Positions 38,568 to 48,000 of a DNA stretch of 64,000 bases are shown here, piece by piece. The stretch is from NCBI RefSeq assembly GCF_032883915.1, contig NZ_CP120717.1, positions 2,363,697 through 2,427,696 of the forward strand. The letters are read 5' to 3'. The position numbers were made by a program, and so were the translations under genes. The notes beneath the pieces were generated by a model that searched no databases, was not told where the DNA came from, and saw only the letters and a program-made list of their open reading frames with translations. This DNA comes from Endozoicomonas sp. 8E (GTDB lineage Bacteria; Pseudomonadota; Gammaproteobacteria; Pseudomonadales; Endozoicomonadaceae). The stretch's first letter is position 1. Each line of letters opens with the position of its first letter.

Positions 38568-41500
38568 GAGCTGGCTGGAAAGCCTGATTGGGGAGGCGTT
38601 TTTTTTATCATGAACTTGAACTTTTTTATCATCGCCTTGTCGCCACTTGGAGAAAGCTCCCAAAGTGTAGAAGTAAGGGATACTTTCCGCATGGGAAAAC
38701 GACCATTTAGGCACATTTTCCCTGAAGTATTTCTCCCAGCTATTCTCAAATAGTTTCATGGTGCGATCACGGCGTTCACGAAATTGCAGATAATTTTCAT
38801 GTCGCGTCCAGCCATACATTGTGTTGTTTGCTTTAACACGGCTTGAGTAGTCTTCATCGTTTTCACTGAAACGTTGAGGTGTGGCAATAGTCGTACGTTT
38901 CAGATATTCATCTTGTGTTTCACCCGCACCCATCCAGCGATTAATCCTGTCAAGACTGCGACCCAGAGGCCCACCCAGCCATTGAGTGAGCAGCTTGTTG
39001 TCGTTCATAAAGAAGTCGAAAGTGAGACTGGATGCCAGAGCGAATCCGAAGGTTTGAGCATAGGTAAACCCAGATATAAGACCATGAGCGTATGTCCCGA
39101 CGGTGGCTACCGGACCCAGCACCAGACCGGCTGTGGCAGAGGCCAGAGTTTTCACGTTTTGTGGTGTCATCCTGTGCAGCAGTGGTACCTGAACCCCTTG
39201 TCCGGAACCCATTGATTTGACTATTTCGGGCACCAGACGGGCAATGCTGCGATAAATATGGGGGTTGGCGTTGTACTGTCGGGCAAACAGCATGGAGCCG
39301 GTTCTCAGCAAAGTGACGGAGGAAGCGGCTTTACCCAATGGCATGGCCAGCCCGCCCACTTCAGAAACGCTTTCAATTCCGCCGTGGTAGGCATATTGCC
39401 CGGTTCGGTCAGGATCAACACCAAAGCGTTCCAGCCAGTGCTGGAAAGGTGTGAGCATCCGGTGCAGGTAATCACCCCGGTTGGTCAAATCCAGAAGATA
39501 GAGGAATGACATGTTCAAGAGAGACTGCTCAGCAGCCTGCAGTTTAGTGTGGGTCGTCAGCAGAGGTTTGTAGCTGGAGTAGTACCAGGTGACAGCCTGT
39601 ACCAGAAAGGCTGAAGGCTTGAGCCAGTAGTCATTGAGCTGATTCTCAACCACTGCGGCATGAGCCTGCATCAATGTGCCATGGATAACCTTGATCAGTT
39701 CTGATTCAGAGAGTCCGGCCGCATTGGCATAAGGTGTCAGGGTATCCTGAACGTTGGCCAGAAATGCTGCCGTCCTGCGGCCACTGTCAAAGGCAATATC
39801 GTCAAGAAAATAGTTGGCGATGACAGCAACTGCGTACTCTTTCATGCCGGCAACCGACTCTTTCATAGCTGACGGGGCAGTCGCAGTCGCTGACACTGCT
39901 GTAAAGGCACTCTGTATGAATTCCTCAGCAGCTTTGTCTGACAGCATCCGGACAACGGCTTTGAAGTGAGGCACATTGACGCCGTTTCTATAGCCAAGAA
40001 AGTGCTCAAATTCATCCACTGTCTGATAACCATGGACATCTCTGACGGCTTTCATATAGTTCTCAAGTTCAATCTTGCTGATCAGTCCTTCACGCAGCAA
40101 GGTTATGATTTTGTTACCACTGACAGAATGGGTAGCGAAGTATTCCGAGAAGCCTTTCAGGTCCACTGATTCATGCTCAACAAAGTGAATGGCTTTCTTG
40201 CCCATTCTGCGAATTTCGTCGTTGTATTGTGGAGCCCCGGTTTTTATCTCATTCCTGGCTCTGTGTGCCAGATTCTGGACTTCTTCAATGACATTCTGAG
40301 GTTGATCTTCTGTAGGCTCGAAAGGGGTGGGCGGAGAGCTGGTCTTCAGGTTCTTGAAGACTTCCACAATCCGGCTGGCCTGGTTAAATGTCAGATCATC
40401 CCCGACCAGCGCCCGCAAGCGAATCGGCGCAAATTCATCGTTAAAATCGAAAGCCGTAAGGCAGGGTATTGTCTTACCCTTGTTCACCGCTGATTCTGCC
40501 AGACCCAGTGCGGCATCCAGAGCCTGTTGCTTGAGAGAGTGATGCTGTTTGAAGGTGTCACTATCGGTCAGAACTTTTACCGGTCTTGGCATGCGCTGGA
40601 AGGGACCACCATCATTTTCGATGGCTTCTTCGGCAGCCTTCAGGACTTCCATCCTTCTCTCAGTGTCTGCTTGCCTGGCTTCAATCTCACCTTCCAGACG
40701 ATTCTGTTCCTGAATCAGTTGCTGGGTCTTGCCGCCAGTACCATCATGACCGCCCAGTTGTACCTGTTTGTTTCTCAGGGCATTAACCCGTTGTTTATTG
40801 GTGTCAGCAGGATCTGGTTTAAGACCCAGAGCTTTTTCAGCAGCACCAGGAATAGCTTCCTGATTCGCCAGAGCCTTTTTCGCTATTGATACAGCTTCAC
40901 TTTTCTGATCCAGAACTAAATCCAGCATAGCTATTTCGTTCTTATATTCGGTTTTAGCAATCTCATCGGTGTTTCCAGAATTGATAAACGCCTTCTTTTC
41001 ATGATCCAGAATCTCTCGTACAACAGCCTCTTCCTGCAGAGCACAGGCCTCTGGCGCGCTTTTCCTGTCGTGCTCACGCAGGAAATTTGTGACCTGATTG
41101 TACTTTTTTCTGGTCAAAGGCAGTTCATCATCAACTGCGTGGGCTGCGTCCCGATCATGAGTTTTTATATAGGCTTTATTGGCAGTAAGGTATTCAGCTT
41201 CTTCCAATAAACCGTGCTCACCTGTTATTTGGATGTTCAGAACTTTTGTGGCTTTCTCAATGACCTCATCCCGCTTTTCTGCACTGCATCCCCGCAGGAA
41301 GTGTTCGATGTCGTTGACTCGCTCGCTGAGGGTTTGTTCATCACCTGTAGCCAGACCCCATTCGGTCTGAATTTGTTTCATTGCCTGATTGAGGGATGTC
41401 TCGTCTTCATCCGGGACAGGTTGGAGGTGAGTTCGGCTCTGCCCGGATACCCATTGTCTGCGACCAATAACATCCAGCTTTTGACGAGTAGCCTCCGGCT

Positions 41501-44500
41501 CACTTTCAGTTTCTTGCAGTGCCTGCCTGGCTACAGCCAGCTCACGATCAAGAGCGTACCGGGGTTTTGCTCCCAGGGGAGCCATTTGTCTGTCAAGTTC
41601 ATCCTCAATGGCTTCGATACGCCCATTAACATCAAGCTGGCCCGCTTTGTATATTTCAGTACCGATCCGCATGAGTTTATCTCTAAGTATAAGGATCTGG
41701 TCGTCAATAGCGGCATCATCCTGATAGCCCTCAATATTGAGTTGATGGGCTATTTCATTGTTTCTGTCTCTTTTGACACTTTCATCTCCATAGGTTTCCA
41801 AAACTTCACCCAATAATGCCCAAGCCACGACTACCAGAACACGCTGCTTCTCAGACAGGCTGAAATCGTTTTCAAACTCTACCTGCAGATCATTGGCCAG
41901 TTTAGTAGTAAAAGCCTCGCTTTTTTCTATAGCGGCAACGCTTCTACGAGGGTCGATCTCCAGCTCCCATTCTACATTCGTAAGATAATGTGACTGTAAT
42001 TCGTTGACTCGCTCTTCCGATACCTCGACAAGAGATTGTAGGCGCGGATGAATCAATTTGAGTCTCAAATCCCTTCCTCTCTGATCATCCCGAGTTGTGC
42101 CGAAATCCCCCCAGAGGATCTTGTCCATCTCATCCAGTTCGTAAGCTGAGATATCATCGCCATCAAGCCTTTTATGAACCCTCTCAAGTCTTGCTGCTTT
42201 GTCATCACCTTCATTGATGTTGATATTGAATAATTTTTCCGAGACTTCCAGTACGATCAGGGCGTCTTCCTCCAGGAGCTCTCTGGCTTCTATGATGTAT
42301 TTCTGCATGCCTTCGGAGATGATCTGGCGATGAAGATACACGTCGTCCTCATCACTGAGGTGGTCGTCCTTCAGGACTCTTTCCACTTTTTTCAGAGTAC
42401 TGAGTATTTCTGGTGTGGTTTTGGGAGCCAGTGTTCGATCCATTATTTCTTTCAGCCTTGTAAGCTCGTAGAGCGTCATATTTATTGCCAGTTCCATGGC
42501 GTCGAGCTCTTCGGCTGTGGTGTTATCATTCAGCTCAACACCAAGAGTAGCTACCAGAACATCTTCATCGCCAGAGTTATAGATGTTGCGATGATCACTG
42601 CTTCTCTGAACCCTCTGATGCGGCTGTTCCTGCTGAACATTCATTGTCTCAAGTTGCTGACGCAGACGTACTTTTTCATCATTCATCGTGTTGATTTTTT
42701 GAATCAGGTTTTCATGTTGAACGAAAACATCTGCATCCTTGTCAAAATCCTGAATGTGTAAACGTACGGCAATCGTCGTATGCTTGGATTTGATTTCAGC
42801 TTCTCTTGTAGTATCTGTTCTGAAGCTTCGTTGCTGAAAATGTTGTCGGTCGACCTGAGCTTCCTCCTCCCCGGGGTGTTGCTCAATGGCTTGGTGAGGG
42901 GCTTCCAGATCAGCTTCGTTGATGATGTCCTGACTGACCCGTCCAACGACAGGTAGTTCCTCCACTGCGGATGATTCTGCCGTTTCTTGCAGATACTCTT
43001 GAATGGACTTAAAGCGCTCAAACAGATTATTTTCATTGACCGGAGTAATACCGAGCTGGTCTTCAATGTTGGCCAGCTTTGCTTTTATGGCTTCTGTATC
43101 TGACTGCCCCCCTGTCACTCTTGTCGCAGGTGTCGATATCACTGCCAGCAGCAATTCATAAAATTCTTTTATGTTGACTCTGGCTTTTTCTCCGACTGTT
43201 CTGGCTTCATCGACTTGTTGTTTCAGGCATGTAACTTGACTGACTTCACGGCGAATCATCTCATTCTGATTTTCCAGATATTTCAGCCGTATACTGAGCA
43301 GTTCAAGCCTGTCATCAAAAAGTTGCTTCTCTCTCAGCTTTTCCTTATCACTATAAGCAGCAATAGCCTTTGTTTCTTCGACTTGTTCATTTGCGCGAAG
43401 TAATTTTTCGTTTAGCTCGCCGAGTTTAGCCTCTTTTGCCCGCAGCTTTGCCAGATTGTTGTAAAACTCAAGCAGCTGTCTGGTCATCATATCTTTCATG
43501 ACTTTGGAAGCAAACTTTTCGTCTTCCCCGGAAGTATCGGTCTGCGCCTGATTGATATTGCTGATAGCGGGTATCTCATTATGAATATTCTGAATAAAGT
43601 GCGCGTTAATCAGGAGGTTTCTAAATCCGCTTTGGAAACAGAAGTTTTTCACCAGTTGATTATGCATCCAGGTCGGTGTGATGACTGACGAAACGATTCT
43701 GATGTGTTCCAGCGTGAACTCAAATTCGTCTGTTCCATATGCTCTATTTGTAATTACCGTGTTCAATGCCTGTTGCAGAGATTCATAATATAAAAGCGCA
43801 ATCGTCGACATTTTTTCTTCAATTGAAATGGTCGTCGGTTTATCCGTGTTAACGCCGGACTCGAGCCGCGCGATAAAATTCTCCAGCAGTTCCATCTGCC
43901 TGCTTCGAATGATGTAAAGGTAGCTTTTGAACTTGTATTTTTTAACTTGTGTTGTTAATGCCGGGGCGGGGCTATTACCCTTAATTTCTAACCAGTGTTT
44001 ATGGAAGCTTTCTATAAAAGCAATATCATGGGGATTCTGTATCTGACCATAGAAAACAATAATCTCTCCCGGAGCTTCCTTTACTTTCAGCATTGGATAA
44101 CCCACAGGCACAGGATAAACCCGTTTGTCATCCTCTATATTTACAACATATCCGACGGGTTTGCTGTATGCCAATAGTTCATTAAGAGCCTGCTGTTGTA
44201 TATCTTCTCCCAGGATATGAACCTGAATATAGGCAGAGGTGGCTGCTGCCAGCAGGGCCTCATCATTGATAAAGAGTGATTGACCCAGACGTTGCAGTTC
44301 AGGGGGCTGTTCACTCGAAGCGATAAGGCTCATGAAGGTACGTCCATTCACTTCAACTTTTTCTATTTCAATGGTGGCGAGGGCAACATAGTGATCAATT
44401 GTTCCTAGGCTTCCTGCCCTGTTACCGGCAGCTTTCAGCACTCCAGCCAGTTGTCGGGGGCTGGCGATTTTCGTTAACGGTTCCAGTGACTGGATGCCAA

Positions 44501-44984
44501 CTAATTGATCACGAACAGCCGCAACTGAATCCTGATCGGTCATTCCGCCTCTGACTTCAATGACCAGTTCTTTTTCTTCAAGGTTATGAGTGAATCTGAA
44601 GACGCCCTCATCTCCCATCTTCAGGACTTTGGTGTATTTTACAGCGACGTCCTTCTCACCTGTTTCAAACAGCTCAACACTGGAAATGCCACCATCAACA
44701 TCAGCAAGAGCATCAGTAAAGCCCTTGGTATGAGCGAAAGAACCCACTTTGACTGTCTGATCAGGGTAGGTGGTTGTAAAGGAGTTGGGTACTGGCTGCT
44801 GGTCATCACCTAACGTTGGCTGAACTGTGACTTCACTCTGGGTAAATTCCACTTGTCCACTGCAACGAAAATCGATAGATTTTGTCTGCAGTTTGCGATC
44901 TGTCAAAGCCTGTGTGCCAATGATGGAAGAGCTGATTGCAACGGCCACCGCAAGGCGTAATGCATTCGGGCGAGCATTTGTCAT
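38565..44984 (-). CDS. Giant exported modular coiled-coil protein, array copy 8 (longest)
   Basis: 2139 residues, the longest copy. The signal peptide ends ALT before DRK instead of ALA, which is still acceptable for signal peptidase I. Start at 44984 with SD GAGGTAG. The N-terminal domain is typical except NGRTFMSL in place of NGRTFMRL. The early middle contains a long coiled coil (LGELNEKLLRANEQ, MIRREVSQVTCLKQQ, about 505-600) not seen in the other copies, then LGITPVNENNLFER (~649), HIQDFDKDADV (~749), TLAPKTTPEIL replacing the usual TPGHP anchor (~859), IAHQLNIEGYQDDA (~1086), LDRQMAPLGAKPRY (~1136), a large late cassette, QLGGHDGTGGK (~1412) and the C-terminal domain from PFQR (~1460). 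The tail matches copy 7 (NASPIRLSSQL), with the stop overlapping copy 7's SD. Confidence 0.97.
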   Translation of the reverse strand: MTNARPNALRLAVAVAISSSIIGTQALTDRKLQTKSIDFRCSGQVEFTQSEVTVQPTLGDDQQPVPNSFTTTYPDQTVKVGSFAHTKGFTDALADVDGGISSVELFETGEKDVAVKYTKVLKMGDEGVFRFTHNLEEKELVIEVRGGMTDQDSVAAVRDQLVGIQSLEPLTKIASPRQLAGVLKAAGNRAGSLGTIDHYVALATIEIEKVEVNGRTFMSLIASSEQPPELQRLGQSLFINDEALLAAATSAYIQVHILGEDIQQQALNELLAYSKPVGYVVNIEDDKRVYPVPVGYPMLKVKEAPGEIIVFYGQIQNPHDIAFIESFHKHWLEIKGNSPAPALTTQVKKYKFKSYLYIIRSRQMELLENFIARLESGVNTDKPTTISIEEKMSTIALLYYESLQQALNTVITNRAYGTDEFEFTLEHIRIVSSVITPTWMHNQLVKNFCFQSGFRNLLINAHFIQNIHNEIPAISNINQAQTDTSGEDEKFASKVMKDMMTRQLLEFYNNLAKLRAKEAKLGELNEKLLRANEQVEETKAIAAYSDKEKLREKQLFDDRLELLSIRLKYLENQNEMIRREVSQVTCLKQQVDEARTVGEKARVNIKEFYELLLAVISTPATRVTGGQSDTEAIKAKLANIEDQLGITPVNENNLFERFKSIQEYLQETAESSAVEELPVVGRVSQDIINEADLEAPHQAIEQHPGEEEAQVDRQHFQQRSFRTDTTREAEIKSKHTTIAVRLHIQDFDKDADVFVQHENLIQKINTMNDEKVRLRQQLETMNVQQEQPHQRVQRSSDHRNIYNSGDEDVLVATLGVELNDNTTAEELDAMELAINMTLYELTRLKEIMDRTLAPKTTPEILSTLKKVERVLKDDHLSDEDDVYLHRQIISEGMQKYIIEARELLEEDALIVLEVSEKLFNININEGDDKAARLERVHKRLDGDDISAYELDEMDKILWGDFGTTRDDQRGRDLRLKLIHPRLQSLVEVSEERVNELQSHYLTNVEWELEIDPRRSVAAIEKSEAFTTKLANDLQVEFENDFSLSEKQRVLVVVAWALLGEVLETYGDESVKRDRNNEIAHQLNIEGYQDDAAIDDQILILRDKLMRIGTEIYKAGQLDVNGRIEAIEDELDRQMAPLGAKPRYALDRELAVARQALQETESEPEATRQKLDVIGRRQWVSGQSRTHLQPVPDEDETSLNQAMKQIQTEWGLATGDEQTLSERVNDIEHFLRGCSAEKRDEVIEKATKVLNIQITGEHGLLEEAEYLTANKAYIKTHDRDAAHAVDDELPLTRKKYNQVTNFLREHDRKSAPEACALQEEAVVREILDHEKKAFINSGNTDEIAKTEYKNEIAMLDLVLDQKSEAVSIAKKALANQEAIPGAAEKALGLKPDPADTNKQRVNALRNKQVQLGGHDGTGGKTQQLIQEQNRLEGEIEARQADTERRMEVLKAAEEAIENDGGPFQRMPRPVKVLTDSDTFKQHHSLKQQALDAALGLAESAVNKGKTIPCLTAFDFNDEFAPIRLRALVGDDLTFNQASRIVEVFKNLKTSSPPTPFEPTEDQPQNVIEEVQNLAHRARNEIKTGAPQYNDEIRRMGKKAIHFVEHESVDLKGFSEYFATHSVSGNKIITLLREGLISKIELENYMKAVRDVHGYQTVDEFEHFLGYRNGVNVPHFKAVVRMLSDKAAEEFIQSAFTAVSATATAPSAMKESVAGMKEYAVAVIANYFLDDIAFDSGRRTAAFLANVQDTLTPYANAAGLSESELIKVIHGTLMQAHAAVVENQLNDYWLKPSAFLVQAVTWYYSSYKPLLTTHTKLQAAEQSLLNMSFLYLLDLTNRGDYLHRMLTPFQHWLERFGVDPDRTGQYAYHGGIESVSEVGGLAMPLGKAASSVTLLRTGSMLFARQYNANPHIYRSIARLVPEIVKSMGSGQGVQVPLLHRMTPQNVKTLASATAGLVLGPVATVGTYAHGLISGFTYAQTFGFALASSLTFDFFMNDNKLLTQWLGGPLGRSLDRINRWMGAGETQDEYLKRTTIATPQRFSENDEDYSSRVKANNTMYGWTRHENYLQFRERRDRTMKLFENSWEKYFRENVPKWSFSHAESIPYFYTLGAFSKWRQGDDKKVQVHDKKNASPIRLSSQL

Positions 44985-45062
44985 TCTACTACCTCAGAGC
45001 TGAGTACTTTTATGACTATGAAAAGCGATGGCCACACCCGGCGGGAAGCAGCTTTTAATTAC
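44985..45062 (-). other. Canonical array spacer, copy 9 to copy 8
   Basis: 78 bp. SD block CTCAGAGCTGAG, then GAAAAGCGATGGCC, then CACACCCGGCGGGAAGCAGC. The CACACCCGG segment is the best undisturbed match to the position where an element inserted upstream of copy 10. No promoter or terminator is evident. Confidence 0.6.
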
Positions 45063-48000
45063 TTATAGCTGTCTTTGGGTCATGGTTGCAGATAGAAATC
45101 CTGATTGAGAGGGATTGCTCTTATCATGACTGTGAACTTTCTGATCACCGCCCTGTTGTAACTTATATAAGGCACCCAGAGTGTAGGAGTAAGGAATACT
45201 CTCTGCATGGGAAAACGACCATTTAGGCACATTTTCCCTGAAGTATTTCTCCCAGCCATTCTCAAATAGTTTCATGGTGCGATCACGGCGTTCACGGAAC
45301 TGCAGATAATGTTCGTGTCGAGTCCAACCATACATTGTGCTGTTTGCTTTAACACGGCTTGAGTACTCTTCATCGTTTTCACTGAAACGTTGAGGTGTGA
45401 CAATAGTCGTACGTTTCAGATATTCATCTTGCGTTTCACCCACACCAATCCAGCGATTCATCTTGTCAAGACTGCGACCCAGAGGGCCACCCAACCATTG
45501 AGTAAGCAGCTTGTTGTCGTTCATAAAGAAGTCAAAAGTGAGACTGGATGCCAGAGCGAATCCGAAGGTTTGAGCGTAGGTAAACCCGGATATAAAACCG
45601 TGGGCGTATGCTCCGACAGTGGCTACTGGACCCAGCACGAGGCCGGCTGTGGCAGAGGCCAGAGTTTTCACTTTTTGTGGCGTCACCCTGTGCAGCAGCG
45701 GTACCTGAACCCCTTGTCCGGAACCCATGGATTTTACTATTTCGGGCACCAGACGGGAAATGCTGCGGTACATCTGAGGATTGGCGTTGTACTGTCTGGC
45801 AAACAACATGGAGCCGGTTCTGAGTAGAATGACTGCAGAAGCGGCCTTGCCCAATGGCATGGTCAGCCCGCCCACTTCAGAGATTTGTTCAATGCCACTG
45901 TGGTAGACATATTGCCCGGTCCGGTCAGGATCATCACCGCAGAGTTCCAGCCAGTACTGGAAAGGTACGAGCATTCTGTGCAGGTAATCCCCCCTGTTGG
46001 TCAGATCCAGAAGATAGAGAAACGCCATGTTTGACAGGGACAGATCGGCAGCCTGCCAGGCGCCATGGGTCACCAGCAGGGGTTTGTAACTGGTGTAGTA
46101 CCAGGTGACAGCCTGTACCAGGAAGGCTGAAGGTTTGATCCAGAGATCATTGAGCTGGTGCTCAACCGCTGCGCTATGAGCCTGCATCAATGTGTTATGG
46201 ATAGCCTTGATCAGGTCTGATTCAGACAGGCCGACAGCATTGGCGTAAGGTGTCAGGGCATCCTGGAGATTGGTCAGGAAGGCTGCTGTCCTGCGGCCAT
46301 TATCAAAGGCAATATCATCAAGAACATAGTTGGCGATGACAGCGGCAGCGTACTCTTTCATGCCGTCAACAGACTCTTTCATACCAGCCGGGCCAGATGC
46401 AGTGACGGTCACGGGAGTAAAGGCACTTTGCATGAATTCCTCAACATCCTTCTCGGCAAGCATCCGGACATCGGCTTTGAAGTGAGGCACATTGACCCCG
46501 TGTTTGTAGCCAAGAAAGTGTTCAAACTCAGCTATTGTCTGATGACCATCGTCGTCTCTGACGGCCTTCATGTAGCTCTCAAGTTCAACCTTGCTGATCA
46601 ATCCTTCACTCAGCAGAGTTATGATCTTGTTACCAGCGGCAGAATGGCTGGCGAAGTATTCCGGGAAGCCTTTCAGGTCCTCTGTCTCATATTCGACGAA
46701 GTGAATGGCTGTTTTGCCCATGCTGCGAATGGCGTCGTCGTATTCTTGAGCCCCGGTTTGCAGCTCACCCCTGACCCCGTTCACCAGCAGCTGAAGTTCT
46801 GCCAGGGCAATCATAGGCATATATTTTATCTGCCCGAGAGGCAGGTGCGCGTCGTTCGTCATCAGGCTCTTGAAGACTTTCACTATCCGACTGGCCTGGA
46901 CAAACGTCAGGCCGTCTCCGACCATTGCCCTCAGGCGAATCGGTGCAAATTCATTGTCAAAATCAAAATCCACAAGCGAGGGTCTTGCCTTACCGTTTTC
47001 CAGGGCTAATTCTGTCAGACCTATTGCGGCTTCCAGAGCTTGTTTATTGACAGAGCGATGTTTCATGTAGTTTTGCATATCGCTCAGAAGTTTTACCTGC
47101 TTCGGCGTGTACTGGAAGGGGCCGCCGTCATTTTCGACGGCTTTCTCTGCAGTCTTCAGGACCTCCTTCATTCTTTCAATGTCGACTTTCCTGTTTGCTA
47201 TCACAGCTGTCAGTTGGGCCTTTTCCCGATTCAGTTGCTGGATCTTGCCACCAGTTCCATCATGTCCGCCCAGTTGTACCTGTCTGTTTCTCAGGGCATT
47301 AATCCGGTCTTCACAGGTCTGAGTAGAGTCAGGTTTAAGCCCCTCAGCTTCTTCAGTGGCATCAAGAGCCGCTACCACTTGTTTGTCACTAATAGCATTC
47401 AGTTTTTGATTAGCAGTCTTGAGCTCACTTTCAGCTTTTAGTATTGCCTGTCTGGCCCGGGCCACCTCACGATCAAGAACGTATCGGGGCCTGGGCCCCA
47501 GACGAGCGATTTGCCGGTCAAGCTCATTCTCGATGGCTGCAATACGCTCATTAACGTCAGGCTGACCGGCATTGAAAACTTCTTTATCCAGCTTTTGGAG
47601 TTTTTTTCCAATCAGACGGTTCTGGTCGTCGATAGTGGCGTCTTCTTCATAATCGCGGATGTTGAGTTGATGAGCTATTTCATTGTTCCAGGCTCTTCTG
47701 GCAGCTTCATCATCATAGAGTGCCGCTACTTTTTCGATTAATTCCTGAATTTTGGTTCTCAGGGTAGCCTTCTGATCAGACAGGTCGTCATCCTGATCAA
47801 AGGCGACATCAAGCTCTTTGGCCAGTTTGACAGTGACAGCCTTGCCTCTTTCTTTAGCCGCATCGTTGTCATCAGGGTAGATGCTCAGCTCGTTCTCTAT
47901 AGCTCCAAGCAAACTTGTCTGTTGTTTTCTGATTTGCATATCCAGGTACGAATCGTCGATTTTATAGTTGAGAATCGCACGAATCTTCGTGAGTTTGAGA

